DNA of 40,406 nucleotides from Candidatus Thermochlorobacter aerophilus (GCA_002794105.1 PHFL01000072.1:1-40406); one strand, 5' to 3'; positions 17,653 through 27,917 are shown, numbered from the stretch's first letter. The notes: generated from the sequence alone by a model not told the origin. A program made the numbers and translations.

Positions 17653-18597
17653 TCACGGGTTTTTCTGTAGCAAGTCTTCAGCAATTTTGTATGGTGATTC
17701 ATGCTGGATGACTCGTTTGCGCAGTTCTTCTATGCGCTGGGCTGTCCAGAAGGTCTGTCGCCATTTTTCTTCGACCACACTTTGGACAAAATTTTGTTGC
17801 CGCTCTCGTCGTCGCTCCACAAGGCGAGCGTCTGTTTCCAGAAAGGCTCGGTGGGCATTGATGGCTTGTAGCAACTCCGCAATGCCCTGTCCCATTGTAG
17901 CCACGGTTTTGACGACTCTTGGCAACCACGCCTGCGCTGAATGTTGGCGCAGTTCCAAGCTGGTAGATAGGGCTTGCACGGCTTTGTCTGCATCTTGCCG
18001 GTCAGCTTTGTTCATGACAAAGATATCTGCAATTTCCATCAGCCCTGCTTTCATGGCTTGAATTGCATCTCCTGACTCTGGCACTAAGGTCACCACGGTA
18101 GTGTCAGCAGCATGCACCACATCAAGTTCGGATTGTCCGACCCCGACGGTCTCGAAGATGATGGTCGTGTAGCCTGCTGCATCGAGCACATCGGCAACTT
18201 CTGTAGCCTTCTTTGCCAAGCCGCCCAAACTGCCACGTGTTGCCATAGAGCGAATAAATACGCCTTCATCGAGCATCACTTCGCTCATTCGAACCCTATC
18301 TCCCAACAGCGCACCACCTGTGAAGGGACTGGTGGGGTCGACGGCAATAATGGCAACTTTCTCACCTGTCTGCCGCAGATGGCGTGTAAGTTTGCTGGTA
18401 ATGGTGCTTTTGCCTGCGCCCGGCGGACCCGTAATCCCGATGCGGTAAGCTCTTCCCACATTAGCATACAGCTCCGAAAGAATAGATTCTGCTGACGCAT
18501 CATTATTTTCAATGCGTGTCAGCAATCGTGCCAGCGCGCGCTTGTCGCCTTGCAAAATTTTCTCGCTCAGAGACTGTGATAAGGATAGCTCGCTCAT
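17653..18597 (-). CDS. meaB: MeaB/ArgK-type G3E GTPase, methylmalonyl-CoA mutase chaperone
   Basis: The 314-residue GTPase has Walker A GPPGAGKS (57-64), DPTSPFTGGALLGDRVRM (88-105), the switch-region ETVGVGQSE (149-157) and the specificity motif NKAD (196-199). This is the MeaB/ArgK family (often mislabelled LAO/AO transport kinase), which gates B12 cofactor loading and protects methylmalonyl-CoA mutase. The mutase genes are not in the window. The length is normal. It is transcribed divergently from the glycosyltransferase at 18693. Methylmalonyl-CoA metabolism connects to succinyl-CoA, and sucC lies elsewhere in this window, but the link is only metabolic. Confidence 0.95.
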   Translation of the reverse strand: MSELSLSQSLSEKILQGDKRALARLLTRIENNDASAESILSELYANVGRAYRIGITGPPGAGKSTITSKLTRHLRQTGEKVAIIAVDPTSPFTGGALLGDRVRMSEVMLDEGVFIRSMATRGSLGGLAKKATEVADVLDAAGYTTIIFETVGVGQSELDVVHAADTTVVTLVPESGDAIQAMKAGLMEIADIFVMNKADRQDADKAVQALSTSLELRQHSAQAWLPRVVKTVATMGQGIAELLQAINAHRAFLETDARLVERRRERQQNFVQSVVEEKWRQTFWTAQRIEELRKRVIQHESPYKIAEDLLQKNP

Positions 18598-18692
18598 GGA
18601 TGCTATTTTTGAACATTTTTGGATGCGGTGCGAAAATATCGTCTTGCTGCATCTAATTATTTAGGCAAAAATTTTCATCACTTCATTACGCT

Positions 18693-20381
18693 ATGACAAC
18701 CTTTTTTTCTGGCTTGCTTCAGACCTCACTTGCAGTGCGATACAGCCTCATCATTGCGGTTGTCTCGCTTGCTTTTTTTGTGCCGTTTCTTGGCACGGTG
18801 CATCTATTTGATTGGGATGAAATCAATTTCGCTGAATCAGCTCGTGAAATGCTCGTTACAGGCAATTACACGCGTGTGCAAATCAATTTTGAGCCTTTCT
18901 GGGAAAAACCGCCTCTTTTTATCTGGCTACAAGCCCTTTCTATGCATCTTTTTGGGGTCAATGAATTTGCGGCTCGCCTGCCTAATGCGCTTTGCGGCAC
19001 CATCACGCTGCTTGTGCTTTTTTTCATCGGGCGGCGGCTCTACAATGAACGCTTTGGTCTTTTTTGGGCAATGGCTTACTTCGGTTCCTTTTTGCCTCAT
19101 TTCTACTTCAAGACCGCCATTATTGACCCCGTGTTCAATCTTTTCATTTTTCTTGGTGTGTATTGCTTTTTCCTTGCCTCCACTCTCGATGAAAATTCAC
19201 CGCTTTGGCAACGGCGAAAGTATCTTATCTTCTCTGGCACATTTATCGGTCTGGGTATCTTGACCAAAGGTCCTGTTGCGCTTCTGGTTTCAGGATTATC
19301 GGGCATTATCTACACCCTCATTTCTTTTTACCGCTTCAGACGCTGGGTGCTGACAATAACAGATGCACTGCTGTTCGGCGCTGTTGCGCTTGTGGTCTCT
19401 TCGCTATGGTATGGCTTAGAGACTGTGCAACACGGATGGTGGTTTCTTTGGTCATTTATCAGCTATCAGATTGGTCTTTTTCGTGAGCCTGTGGCAGGGC
19501 ATGGTCAGCCGTTTTACTATCACTTCGTGGTGCTGTTGTTTGGGGTTTTTCCCGCTTCGTTTATTGCGTTGCCAGCGTTTCGCCGTGCTGCCGCTGACCG
19601 TGATACGCCATCTGCTTTTGCACTTTTGATGATTATTCTTTTCGGCGTAGTGCTTACGATTTTTTCCATCTCGCAGACGAAGATTGCGCATTACTCTTCA
19701 CTGTGCTACTTTCCGCTGACCTTCCTTGCCACGCATCAAATCTGCCAAGTTCTTTCGGGCAAAGCTGCATGGCGTACTTCCGCCAGCGTAGCGTGTGCGG
19801 TGTTTGGCAGTTTGATTGCACTTCTGCTTGTGCTCTTTCCGATTGTCATTTCTCACCCATCATGGATTTTGCCCTTCATTAAAGATGAGCTAGTGCGGGC
19901 AGTTTTGCAGTCGCCAGTTGCGTGGAGCGGATATGAATGGCTTATTGGCGCCGCTTATTTTGTACTCGTTATGCTTAGTGTATGGCTATTGCAACAACAA
20001 AAGTTCGAGTTTGGCTTTGGCACGCTATTTTTTTCCAGTGCGCTTACGCTACATTTCTTCACGCTCTTTATTGCGCCTAAGGTTGAGGCATACACGCAAG
20101 CCGAGCCGATTCGATTCTATCAGTCCCTGCAAGATGAAGATTGCTACATTGTTACAGGTTACAAAAGCTATGCGCCGTATTTTTATGCGCGCCTGCGCCC
20201 GAATCAAAGCCCCAGCACGCTTGACCATGAGTGGCTGGCTACAGGTCCAATTAAGAAGCCCGCTTATTTTGTTGCCAAGCTCGATGGCGCAAAATGGTAT
20301 GAGCAATTTCCAGAACTTAAGGTCATTAAGCGTAGCGGTGGATATGTTTTCTTCAAGCGTGAGGTGCCTGCTTCGCCGTGA
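18693..20381 (+). CDS. GT39/ArnT-like integral membrane glycosyltransferase
   Basis: The 562-residue protein has about eleven or twelve hydrophobic spans. The first luminal/periplasmic loop carries the diagnostic acidic motif FDWDEINFAESAREML (Asp42-Glu43), followed by FEPFWEKPPLFIWLQALSMH and FAARLPNALCG. These are hallmarks of the GT-C PMT/ArnT family, which moves sugars from polyprenyl-phosphate donors to lipid or protein acceptors. The C-terminal about 80 residues are a soluble domain (YQSLQDEDCYIVTGYKSYAP). The acceptor cannot be told from sequence; lipid A or another surface lipid is usual for this subgroup. It is a single gene, divergent from meaB. Confidence 0.9.
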   Translation: MTTFFSGLLQTSLAVRYSLIIAVVSLAFFVPFLGTVHLFDWDEINFAESAREMLVTGNYTRVQINFEPFWEKPPLFIWLQALSMHLFGVNEFAARLPNALCGTITLLVLFFIGRRLYNERFGLFWAMAYFGSFLPHFYFKTAIIDPVFNLFIFLGVYCFFLASTLDENSPLWQRRKYLIFSGTFIGLGILTKGPVALLVSGLSGIIYTLISFYRFRRWVLTITDALLFGAVALVVSSLWYGLETVQHGWWFLWSFISYQIGLFREPVAGHGQPFYYHFVVLLFGVFPASFIALPAFRRAAADRDTPSAFALLMIILFGVVLTIFSISQTKIAHYSSLCYFPLTFLATHQICQVLSGKAAWRTSASVACAVFGSLIALLLVLFPIVISHPSWILPFIKDELVRAVLQSPVAWSGYEWLIGAAYFVLVMLSVWLLQQQKFEFGFGTLFFSSALTLHFFTLFIAPKVEAYTQAEPIRFYQSLQDEDCYIVTGYKSYAPYFYARLRPNQSPSTLDHEWLATGPIKKPAYFVAKLDGAKWYEQFPELKVIKRSGGYVFFKREVPASP

Positions 20382-20418
20382 TGCGATGCAACCTTCTTGC
20401 AAGCTGAGGCATGAACTA

Positions 20419-20450
20419 ATTTTTTCCCCAAGCCAGATTGGCTATATTTG
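20419..20450 (+). promoter_or_regulatory. Bacteroidota-type promoter for aspS
   Basis: TATATTTG (20443-20450) is a perfect TAnnTTTG -7 box, 35 nt before the aspS ATG. At 20-nt spacing the upstream box is ATTT (20419-20422), a weak match to TTTG. The -7 octamer is identical to the one before rpmG. Confidence 0.5.
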
Positions 20451-20484
20451 AGATTCTATCTCGATTTTTTAGCGTTTTCCTTCA

Positions 20485-22266
20485 ATGACTTATCGCACAC
20501 ACTTTTGCGGCGCGCTTCGCCGTGAGCACATTTTTACGGAGGTCAAACTTGCTGGCTGGATTCACCGCAAGCGAGACCACGGCGGATTAATTTTTGTGGA
20601 TTTGCGAGACCACACGGGGATTTGCCAGCTGGTCTTCGAGCCCTATCATGCTGATAGTTTTCATCAGATTGAGCACTTGCGTGTAGAGTCGGTCATTACA
20701 GTTCAAGGTCAGGTTGTGCCACGCGCAGAAGATACCATCAACGAGCATTTGCCAACTGGTGAAATCGAGGTGCGTGTCCATGCCATGACTGTTGAAAATG
20801 CAGCCGAGCCCCTGCCCTTTCCGATTGCCGATGAAGTGCCTACTTCGGAAGAGTTGCGCCTAAAATACCGCTTCCTTGACCTACGTCGTGAGCACCTGCA
20901 TGAAAACATTTTGTATCGCTCACGGATGATTTTCGAGATTCGCAAATACCTTGTGGGCTTAGGCTTTCATGAAATTCAAACGCCGATTCTGACCTGTAGC
21001 TCTCCTGAAGGCGCACGCGATTACCTTGTGCCCAGCCGCTTGCATCCGGGCAAGTTTTATGCTTTGCCTCAAGCACCGCAGCAGTTCAAGCAACTACTGA
21101 TGGTGGCTGGCTTTGACAAATACTTCCAAATTGCACCATGCTTTCGCGATGAAGATGCGCGTGCCGACCGAAGTCCCGGTGAATTCTACCAGCTTGACAT
21201 GGAAATGGCGTTCATCACGCAAGATGAGCTCTTTGAGGTACTGGAAGGATTGTTTGCTCATCTTACCAGTGTGCTGTCTTGCAAGCGCATCATGCAACTT
21301 CCCTTCCCGCGCATCAAATATCTTGATGCCATGAACCGCTATGGCTCCGACAAACCTGACCTCCGCATTCCCTTAGTGATTGAAGACGTCACAGATATTT
21401 TCGTGGGCTCTTCTTTCAAGGTCTTTGCACAAAACACAGGAAAAGGTCGCTGTGTCAAAGCATTGGTTCTAAAAGGCAAAGCTAATGAACCGCGACTGTT
21501 CTACGACAAAGCAGAGGACTACGCCAAAACCGAGCTCGGGTTGCCCGGTCTGGCTTACATTCGTTACCGTGAAAACGAAGTACAAAGCCCTATTTACAAG
21601 TTTCTTTCCGACGCAGAAAAGGAACGCCTTAAAACCCGTCTCTCTCTTGAAACTGGTGATGTGGTCTTCTTTGCCGCTGGTACATGGGAAAAAACCTGCA
21701 AAGCTATGGGTGCTCTGCGCAATTACTTCGGCAAACATTATGCGCTTGATAAAGACTTGCTAGCTTTTTGCTGGATTGTGGATTTTCCCATGTTTGAATA
21801 CAACGAGGAACAAAAGAAAATTGACTTTTCGCACAATCCCTTTTCCATGCCACAGGGCGGCTTAGAGGCACTGCTTAGCAAAGACCCGCTGGAAATCTTG
21901 GCTTATCAGTACGACATTGTCTGCAACGGCATTGAGCTTTCAAGCGGTGCCATTCGCAATCATAAGCCTGAAATTATGTATAAAGCCTTCGAGATTGCTG
22001 GCTACACAAAAGAAGAAGTTGATGCGAAATTTGGTCACATGATTCGTGCGTTTCAACATGGCGCGCCGCCACACGGTGGCATTGCTCCGGGCATTGACCG
22101 CATGGTCATGCTCTACCGCGATGAGCACAACATTCGTGAAGTCATTGCCTTTCCACTCAATCAAAAAGCGCAAGACCTGATGACCGGCGCACCAACGCCA
22201 GTCTCAGAAAAACAACTTCGCGAGCTTCACATCAAGCTCGATCTTCCCAAGACGGATTCACGCTGA
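20485..22266 (+). CDS. aspS: Aspartyl-tRNA synthetase, bacterial type
   Basis: The 593-residue class II synthetase has an N-terminal OB-fold anticodon-binding domain (residues about 1-105), class II motif 2 ([20 protein letters not shown] near 220), the bacterial GAD insertion (about 285-420) and motif 3 ([15 protein letters not shown] near 530). The flexible active-site loop is [17 protein letters not shown]. His32 in [11 protein letters not shown] is the residue typical of non-discriminating AspRS, which also charges tRNA-Asn; discriminating enterobacterial enzymes have Leu. The second reported determinant (RAEDTIN) has Asp and does not decide it. The stop is 2 nt from the convergent mfd stop. 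Confidence 0.97.
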   Translation: MTYRTHFCGALRREHIFTEVKLAGWIHRKRDHGGLIFVDLRDHTGICQLVFEPYHADSFHQIEHLRVESVITVQGQVVPRAEDTINEHLPTGEIEVRVHAMTVENAAEPLPFPIADEVPTSEELRLKYRFLDLRREHLHENILYRSRMIFEIRKYLVGLGFHEIQTPILTCSSPEGARDYLVPSRLHPGKFYALPQAPQQFKQLLMVAGFDKYFQIAPCFRDEDARADRSPGEFYQLDMEMAFITQDELFEVLEGLFAHLTSVLSCKRIMQLPFPRIKYLDAMNRYGSDKPDLRIPLVIEDVTDIFVGSSFKVFAQNTGKGRCVKALVLKGKANEPRLFYDKAEDYAKTELGLPGLAYIRYRENEVQSPIYKFLSDAEKERLKTRLSLETGDVVFFAAGTWEKTCKAMGALRNYFGKHYALDKDLLAFCWIVDFPMFEYNEEQKKIDFSHNPFSMPQGGLEALLSKDPLEILAYQYDIVCNGIELSSGAIRNHKPEIMYKAFEIAGYTKEEVDAKFGHMIRAFQHGAPPHGGIAPGIDRMVMLYRDEHNIREVIAFPLNQKAQDLMTGAPTPVSEKQLRELHIKLDLPKTDSR

Positions 22267-22268
22267 CT

Positions 22269-22994
22269 TTATGCTTCGCTCAAGGCTTGTGCTTCAGGCT
22301 GGAATTTTTCCAAAATGCTTAAGACGGTCTCCACTGCTTGTTTTGGTGAGTCTTTGTAACTCTTTGGGAAAGAAATCTCCAATTTGAGCCGTTTTTCATT
22401 CTTGAAGACTGGCGCATAGTGGCTTAGCGCACCTGTGCTTACGGCTTCCAGCACGGCTCCGAAAATTTTGCCTTCATAGAAACTTTTGTCTTCGCCTTCG
22501 GGGAAAGTAAAGACACATTTTTTTTCCATGATTTCAATGCGCGAAATCATGAGTGCTGTGGCTACAATTCTTAGACGCGCCACCAGCAAAAGATGCTCAC
22601 ACTCTTCGGGCAACTTGCCAAAGCGGTCTTGCAACTCTGCACTCAGCTGTGCTAAAGCGTCTTCGCTTGTAGCTTTCGAGAGGCGCTCGTAGAGTGCAAA
22701 CCGCTCTGATGCCGATTCCACATAGTAATCTGGAATTAGCGCATTGAAAAAGAAAGTTATTTCAGTTGGCTTATTTGGCTTAGATTTTTGCGCTTCGGCT
22801 TCCTTGAAGATGTTTTGAAACTCTGTGGATTTGAGTTCAGCCACGGCTTCTTCTAAAATTTTCTGATACAAATCGAACCCCAGTTCATAGATGAAGCCAG
22901 ATTGTTCTGCTCCCAAGAGGTTACCTGCACCGCGAATATCGAGGTCGCGCAGAGCGACGTTGAAGCCCGACCCGAGCTCTGTAAATTTCCTCAA
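22269..22994 (-). CDS. mfd: Transcription-repair coupling factor Mfd, C-terminal part (separated by frameshift)
   Basis: This frame continues Mfd from [20 protein letters not shown], the conserved helicase/TRG segment, through [20 protein letters not shown] to the C-terminal D7 domain ([20 protein letters not shown], then [20 protein letters not shown]). Its nominal ATG at 22994 is not a real start. The protein begins in the middle of a conserved motif that follows directly on ATIEE of the upstream frame. Joining the frames at 22983-22990 gives a protein of about 1100 residues, the normal length of Mfd. D7 normally autoinhibits translocase and UvrA binding. In the deposited sequence this part would not be made as a fusion unless the frame is restored. 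Confidence 0.9.
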   Translation of the reverse strand: MRKFTELGSGFNVALRDLDIRGAGNLLGAEQSGFIYELGFDLYQKILEEAVAELKSTEFQNIFKEAEAQKSKPNKPTEITFFFNALIPDYYVESASERFALYERLSKATSEDALAQLSAELQDRFGKLPEECEHLLLVARLRIVATALMISRIEIMEKKCVFTFPEGEDKSFYEGKIFGAVLEAVSTGALSHYAPVFKNEKRLKLEISFPKSYKDSPKQAVETVLSILEKFQPEAQALSEA

Positions 22995-25581
22995 TAGTAG
23001 CGAGGCGTTGCAAAGCTTCTGGTGTCAGCGTTGACGCCGGTGGCGTAAGCAGGTAGCAATACGCTTTTCGGTCGCTGCGCCCCACACGTCCACGCAGTTG
23101 ATAGAGGTCTGCCAGCCCTAAGGTATCGGCACGATTGATAAGAATTGTATTCACATTCGAGATATCGAGCCCTGACTCCACAATCGTTGTGCAGACTAAA
23201 ATGTCAATTTCTTTTTCGATAAAATCCATCATGATCTGCTCCAGCTCTCGACCGGGCAGTTGCGCATGTGCAATGCGTATTCTTGCCTTCGGAAAGAGGC
23301 GCTTGAGCATATCAAAAATCTGCTCAATTGTATCAATGCGGTTGTGTAGGAAAAACACTTGTCCACCACGTGCTAGCTCTCGTGCAATGGCTTGCCGAAT
23401 GAGCTCTTGGTCAAACTCATGGACAATCGTTTCAATGGGCTGACGATTTTTCGGCGGAGTAGAAATAATTGAAAGGTCGCGAGCGCCCATCATTGAAAAT
23501 TGCAGCGTGCGCGGAATTGGCGTTGCCGTTAGCGTCAGCGTATCAACAGTTGGAAATTCCTCACGCAGTTTCTCCTTTGTTGCCACGCCAAAGTGTTGCT
23601 CTTCGTCAATGATGAGTAGCCCCAAGTCTTTGAACTTAACGTCTTTCGACACTAAGCGATGCGTGCCGATGACAATATCGACCGTTCCCGTTCGAATTTC
23701 TTCAATGATGCGTTTTTGCTCCGATTTTGGTACAAATCGGCTTAGCACTTCAATGCGTATGGGGAAATTTTGGAACCGCTGTTTGAAGGTCTGAAAGTGC
23801 TGATGCGCCAAAATCGTGGTTGGCACCAGCACGGCAACTTGCTTGCCTCCCTCTACAGCTTTGAAGGCGGCGCGCATAGCCACTTCGGTCTTGCCAAATC
23901 CTGCATCGCCACAGATGAGCCTATCCATTGGCGCTGGCGATTCCATATCGCGCTTGACTGCTTCAATTGCACTGAGCTGGTCTGGGGTCTCTTCGAAGAT
24001 GAAAGCTGCTTCAAACTCTCTCATCCAGACACTATCGGGCGGCGCTGCAAACCCCTTGGTCATTTTGCGCTTGGCATATAGTTCAATAAGGTTGCGTGCA
24101 ATATCTTTTAGGCGCTTTTTGGCACGCTCTTTTTGCTGCTGCCATTTGTCGCTACCCAAGCGAGAAAGCTTTGCTTTGTTGCCCTCGCCTGAAGCATACT
24201 TGGAGAGCAAGTGCAAATTCTGAAGATTGACATAGAGTTTGTCGCCTTTTTCATACTCAATGAGCACGCACTCTTGCCATGCGCCTGCAACCTGAATTTT
24301 TTCCAAGCCCATGAAAATTCCGATGCCGTAGTCTTCGTGCACGATAAAGTCGCCAACTTTGAGTGCGCGTAACTCTCGCAGGGAAATCTGTCTGCGTCGC
24401 CGGCGCCGATGCCGCCGATGCACATGGAGCTTGCCGAAAACATCCGCTTCTGTGTAAAGCGATACATTCCCTAACCGAAAGCCTTCGTAGAGATTGAGCG
24501 CAAGCGTGTAGAGCGTCAGTGGTGCACGCTCTTCAGCGGCATGCTCTGCTACTAAAAATTCTGCTACATCGGTAAGCTCTTTTTGTGACACCATTGCCAC
24601 CACGCTCTGAACACCCTGCGTTGCATCTTTCTTCAGCGACTCGGCAAAAAGATGAAAGTTTGAACCAAATCGCATCTGGGGCTCGGCTTCAAAATGAAAG
24701 TTGCCCTTTGTCAGTGAGAGCAATTGCAACTCTGCAAAGGCTTGCAGTTTAGCTTCAATTTCGTGGCGCGAAAAGTATTCGCTGTCGCTTGGCCCGAAAT
24801 CTTCATCATCGAAGACGCTTGTTACCACAAGGCTCTCGGACGGCAGGTATGATAAAATCGACTCGGCAGCATCTGCTACGCCGACCAAATTCGCCACAAT
24901 TTCAGTTTCATCTTCCTGTGAGCTCGAAAGTTGAGTATTGACATCGAAACTGCGAATAGACTCGATTTCATCGCCAAAGAATTCAATCCGCACGGGCTTC
25001 AGCGCACCGAAGGAAAAGACATCGACAATAGAGCCGCGTATGGCATAATCACCTTCTTGCTCTACAAAGTCTTTTCGTTCAAAACCGTTGCTTTGTAAAA
25101 ATGCTTGCAAGCGCTCATAGCCTACAGCTTCACCTTTTCGGATAGTCAAGCGGCACTGTGCCGCTTTGTCTTGCGCGAGCACTTTTCGCCCCAGTTCCAA
25201 TGGCGTGCTTAGCACTATCTTCTTTTCACCCGCCATCAACGACGAGAGCACCAGCGCTGGGTCTCTGACAAAATCTATGACAAAGCGTTCGCCCAAAAGC
25301 TCTTGCAAATCTTGTTCATAGAGCTGCAACATCTCATCTTTAGCAACAATAAGCATTGGTGACGATTTTGCTTCAAAGAGCTTAGCCAGCAGAATTGAGC
25401 CCAGCGAGCCATACAAACCCGATAGCGTAACTTTTCGCCCTGCTTGCAGAGATAGCAGCAGCGCTTGCACCTTTTCGCCAAGGTTGAGAGTTTCTACAAG
25501 CGACGAAAGCGAAATTTTTTCAAGCTCAATAGAACTCGATGCACGAGACGCGTGTTCTTGAGTTCGTAATGTGTTTTGCAT
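22921..25581 (-). CDS. mfd: Transcription-repair coupling factor Mfd, N-terminal and motor part (frameshifted at 3' end)
   Basis: The 886-residue frame covers most of Mfd, which removes stalled RNA polymerase from damage and recruits UvrA. It has the UvrB-like N-terminal domains (about 30-380), then an RNA-polymerase-interacting CarD-like domain (about 407-470, [20 protein letters not shown]). The RecG-like SF2 motor has Walker A GDAGFGKT (558-565), DEEQ (659-662), [35 protein letters not shown] and [17 protein letters not shown]. Residues after Glu865 ([20 protein letters not shown]) are out-of-frame text; the true continuation lies in the 22269-22994 frame. One extra A in GAGGAAATTTACAG explains the shift. 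An unusual basic run ([10 protein letters not shown], 388-397) precedes the CarD-like domain. Confidence 0.92.
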   Translation of the reverse strand: MQNTLRTQEHASRASSSIELEKISLSSLVETLNLGEKVQALLLSLQAGRKVTLSGLYGSLGSILLAKLFEAKSSPMLIVAKDEMLQLYEQDLQELLGERFVIDFVRDPALVLSSLMAGEKKIVLSTPLELGRKVLAQDKAAQCRLTIRKGEAVGYERLQAFLQSNGFERKDFVEQEGDYAIRGSIVDVFSFGALKPVRIEFFGDEIESIRSFDVNTQLSSSQEDETEIVANLVGVADAAESILSYLPSESLVVTSVFDDEDFGPSDSEYFSRHEIEAKLQAFAELQLLSLTKGNFHFEAEPQMRFGSNFHLFAESLKKDATQGVQSVVAMVSQKELTDVAEFLVAEHAAEERAPLTLYTLALNLYEGFRLGNVSLYTEADVFGKLHVHRRHRRRRRRQISLRELRALKVGDFIVHEDYGIGIFMGLEKIQVAGAWQECVLIEYEKGDKLYVNLQNLHLLSKYASGEGNKAKLSRLGSDKWQQQKERAKKRLKDIARNLIELYAKRKMTKGFAAPPDSVWMREFEAAFIFEETPDQLSAIEAVKRDMESPAPMDRLICGDAGFGKTEVAMRAAFKAVEGGKQVAVLVPTTILAHQHFQTFKQRFQNFPIRIEVLSRFVPKSEQKRIIEEIRTGTVDIVIGTHRLVSKDVKFKDLGLLIIDEEQHFGVATKEKLREEFPTVDTLTLTATPIPRTLQFSMMGARDLSIISTPPKNRQPIETIVHEFDQELIRQAIARELARGGQVFFLHNRIDTIEQIFDMLKRLFPKARIRIAHAQLPGRELEQIMMDFIEKEIDILVCTTIVESGLDISNVNTILINRADTLGLADLYQLRGRVGRSDRKAYCYLLTPPASTLTPEALQRLATIEEIYRARVGLQRRSARPRYSRCR

Positions 25582-25669
25582 CTTTGTCGTCCTGAGTTAT
25601 ATTGTTCCTTAGCCTTTTGTGCTATTTTGTATCGAAAACTTCAAACCAAGAAACGGAAAGGAAAATTCA

Positions 25670-25921
25670 ATGAGAGACCTACTGCTTACTGCGCTGCTCG
25701 TCCTCAGCCTTGCTGCTGCCTCATATGCACAAGACGCCAAGAACGCTTCAAAGCCAAAGTCATCGTGCCCAGCAACTGCTTCTAAGTCATCTTGTGCGCC
25801 AGAGTCTTGCTGTCCGGCACTGAAAGATGCAAAGGTTACCGATACGCCCAAGTCTTCTGACAACAAGACTGCTAAGAAGAAGACAGCACCTCGGCGTTTG
25901 GCTTCTCACTCTGCGGCATAA
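25670..25921 (+). CDS. Small secreted cysteine-containing protein, unknown function
   Basis: The 83-residue protein starts at ATG 25670, where a good ribosome-binding site (GGAAAGGAAAA, about 6-15 nt upstream) is placed. An in-frame start at 25619 would bury the signal peptide. The signal peptide is MRDLLLTALLVLSLAAASYA, cleaved before QDAK. The mature 62 residues are Lys/Ser/Ala-rich with four Cys (33, 42, 47, 48) in SSCPATASKSSCAPESCCPA. The C-terminus is basic and low complexity (NKTAKKKTAPRRLASHSAA). The paired CC could bind metal or form disulfides. I do not recognise a family. It is divergent from mfd and upstream of the NuoI-like gene, with a strong stem-loop between them. Confidence 0.7.
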   Translation: MRDLLLTALLVLSLAAASYAQDAKNASKPKSSCPATASKSSCAPESCCPALKDAKVTDTPKSSDNKTAKKKTAPRRLASHSAA

Positions 25922-25958
25922 TTTTTTGCATTGCACAGTGTAGCATCAAGTGCCGCAT

Positions 25959-25982
25959 CAGCCTGAAATGAGATTCAGGCTG
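25959..25982 (+). terminator. Strong stem-loop between the small secreted protein and the ferredoxin gene
   Basis: CAGCCTGAA / TTCAGGCTG form a perfect 9-bp stem with an ATGAGA loop, 38 nt after the small gene's stop and 49 nt before the ferredoxin ATG. There is no U-run after it, so it may be a transcript-stabilising or attenuating hairpin rather than a full intrinsic terminator. Confidence 0.45.
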
Positions 25983-26031
25983 TGGGCTCATTGTGTTAAG
26001 ATTTTTCATTAACCTTATTATCAGTTGTACT

Positions 26032-26589
26032 ATGCAGTCTAAGAATCCTCCGATTCGGCGCACCAAGCTCTCGTTCCTTGAGCGGCTCTACCTGCCCGAG
26101 ATTTTCAAGGCTATGGCTTACACATTTGTGCAGATGTTTCGTCCGAAACCTACGATGTCTTATCCCGAAGTGAGGTGGAAACCGCCAGCCATCTTTCGCG
26201 GTCGTCCTGTGCTCGTAGAGCGCGAAGATAAGACTGGAACACGCTGTGTGGCTTGTGGCTTGTGTGCTCGTGTTTGCCCACCACTGGCTATTTCTATGCA
26301 AGCCAGTGAGACTGACCTTCCGCAGGAGCGATACCCGATTACCTTTGAAATTAACATGCTTCGTTGCATCTATTGTGGCTACTGCGAAGAAGTCTGCCCC
26401 GAAGAAGCAATTGTGATGAGCAATGAGTACGATATTACTTATCACACACGCGAAAGCGCAATTCTCAACAAACAACAACTGTTAGTTCCGATGGAAAAAG
26501 TCAAAGACCGTTTAGAGTTTTTGCGCAAATACAAAAATTCAGTGCGTCGCGCTGAAGACCAAGTTGTCGGCGAAGATGCAAAATCATAG
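26032..26589 (+). CDS. nuoI: NuoI-like 2x[4Fe-4S] ferredoxin (complex I 23-kDa subunit type)
   Basis: The 185-residue protein from ATG 26032 (13 residues inside the longest open frame) has two canonical cluster motifs. They are [13 protein letters not shown] (Cys72, 75, 78, 82) and [16 protein letters not shown] (Cys112, 115, 118, 122). The N-terminal amphipathic part ([20 protein letters not shown]) and [20 protein letters not shown] match NuoI, the subunit that carries clusters N6a/N6b to quinone. No other nuo gene is beside it, although nuoI normally sits inside the operon. It could be a detached nuoI, a second copy, or a NuoI-like ferredoxin serving another membrane complex. Confidence 0.85.
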   Translation: MQSKNPPIRRTKLSFLERLYLPEIFKAMAYTFVQMFRPKPTMSYPEVRWKPPAIFRGRPVLVEREDKTGTRCVACGLCARVCPPLAISMQASETDLPQERYPITFEINMLRCIYCGYCEEVCPEEAIVMSNEYDITYHTRESAILNKQQLLVPMEKVKDRLEFLRKYKNSVRRAEDQVVGEDAKS

Positions 26590-26670
26590 CGTTGGTTTCA
26601 TCCTCCTAGCGAATTCAAGTCCAGTGCCGGTTTGCAATCTATTTGAGCAACTAATTCATGCTCTTCTACC

Positions 26671-27852
26671 ATGAACATTCACGAACATCAAGCCAAAGAT
26701 ATTCTGCGACGCTATCATGTTCCCGTGCCCAAAGGCATTGTGGCTTTCAGTGCTGAAGAGGCTCGGGCTGCTGCTTCGACCTTGCTTGCTGAACAAGGTG
26801 GTGGAGTAGTAGTTGTCAAGGCGCAGATTCATGCAGGTGGGCGTGGCAAGGCTGGCGGAGTCAAAGTAGTCAAGAGCGCTGACGAAGCGTTTGATGTAGC
26901 GCAAAAAATGCTCGGCATGAAGCTCGTTACCCATCAGACCGGTCCAGCGGGCAAAGAAGTTCGCCGCTTGCTCATTGAGCAAGGCGTCAACATAGAGAAG
27001 GAATTTTACTTAGGTATCACACTCGACCGTGCTGTCTCGCAAAATGTATTGATGGTCTCCACAGAAGGTGGCGTGGAAATTGAGGCTGTCGCTGAACATT
27101 CTCCTGAGAAGATTTTTAAGCAGCACCTGCATCCTTTGCTTGGAGTTCAGCCGTATCAGGCTCGTCAAGCGGCTTTCTTTTTAGGTCTTGAGGGCGAACA
27201 ATTCAAAAATGCAGTGCAATTTATTCTTGCTCTTTGCCATGCCTATCAGCAAATTGATGCTTCACTGGCTGAAATCAACCCGCTCGTAGTCACCAAAGAA
27301 GGTCAAGTGTTGGCATTAGATGCCAAAATCAATCTTGACGACAATGCGCTTTTTCGCCACAAGGAGTTTCTTGAGTTGCGCGATATCAGCGAAGAAGACC
27401 CACTTGAAGTGGAAGCCTCTGCTTCCAATCTCAACTATGTCAAACTCGATGGTAATGTCGGCTGCATGGTCAATGGTGCTGGTCTGGCTATGGCAACGAT
27501 GGATATTATCCAACTTGCAGGCGGAAAGCCTGCTAATTTTCTGGATGTCGGCGGCAGCGCAAGTGCAAAAACGGTAGAAGCTGGTTTCAAGATTATTCTT
27601 TCTGACCCCAGTGTGAAGGCAATTTTGGTCAATATCTTTGGCGGGATTGTGCGCTGCGACCGCGTAGCTGCTGGCATCATTGAGGCAGCAAAGGCACTCG
27701 ATATCAAAATTCCTGTCATTGTCCGTTTGGAAGGCACTAACGCTGAGCTTGCAAAATCCATGCTCGATGACTCGGGCTTAAATTTGATTCCTGCCGACAG
27801 TTTCAAGAATGCCGCTGAAAAAGTTACTGCGGCTATTCGACATAGCATGTAA
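26671..27852 (+). CDS. sucC: Succinyl-CoA ligase (ADP-forming) beta subunit
   Basis: The 393-residue beta subunit of succinyl-CoA synthetase interconverts succinate and succinyl-CoA with nucleotide. It starts [20 protein letters not shown]. The ATP-grasp domain (to about residue 240) has [20 protein letters not shown] and the metal-binding EINPLVV. The C-terminal CoA-ligase domain has [19 protein letters not shown] and FLDVGG, then [19 protein letters not shown]. The length is typical (about 388). sucD is not adjacent: the next gene is convergent. In Chlorobiota this enzyme can work in an oxidative or a reductive TCA cycle; the sequence does not tell which. Confidence 0.97.
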   Translation: MNIHEHQAKDILRRYHVPVPKGIVAFSAEEARAAASTLLAEQGGGVVVVKAQIHAGGRGKAGGVKVVKSADEAFDVAQKMLGMKLVTHQTGPAGKEVRRLLIEQGVNIEKEFYLGITLDRAVSQNVLMVSTEGGVEIEAVAEHSPEKIFKQHLHPLLGVQPYQARQAAFFLGLEGEQFKNAVQFILALCHAYQQIDASLAEINPLVVTKEGQVLALDAKINLDDNALFRHKEFLELRDISEEDPLEVEASASNLNYVKLDGNVGCMVNGAGLAMATMDIIQLAGGKPANFLDVGGSASAKTVEAGFKIILSDPSVKAILVNIFGGIVRCDRVAAGIIEAAKALDIKIPVIVRLEGTNAELAKSMLDDSGLNLIPADSFKNAAEKVTAAIRHSM

Positions 27853-27917
27853 TTTGGGCAATGCAGAACTTCCTGTGCAAGGTAGCTTGAGGTTTTCGGG
27901 AGAAGCGTTCTTTTTTC

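Noticed and set aside
22269..22994. A free-standing 241-residue gene with its own ATG at 22994
   Set aside because: The sequence begins in the middle of a conserved Mfd motif and continues the upstream frame directly; it is the Mfd C-terminus after a frameshift.
27853..27917. Terminator for sucC (GAACTTC...GAAGCGTTCTTTTTT)
   Set aside because: The arms are far apart and imperfect; a T-run is present but I cannot draw a convincing hairpin.
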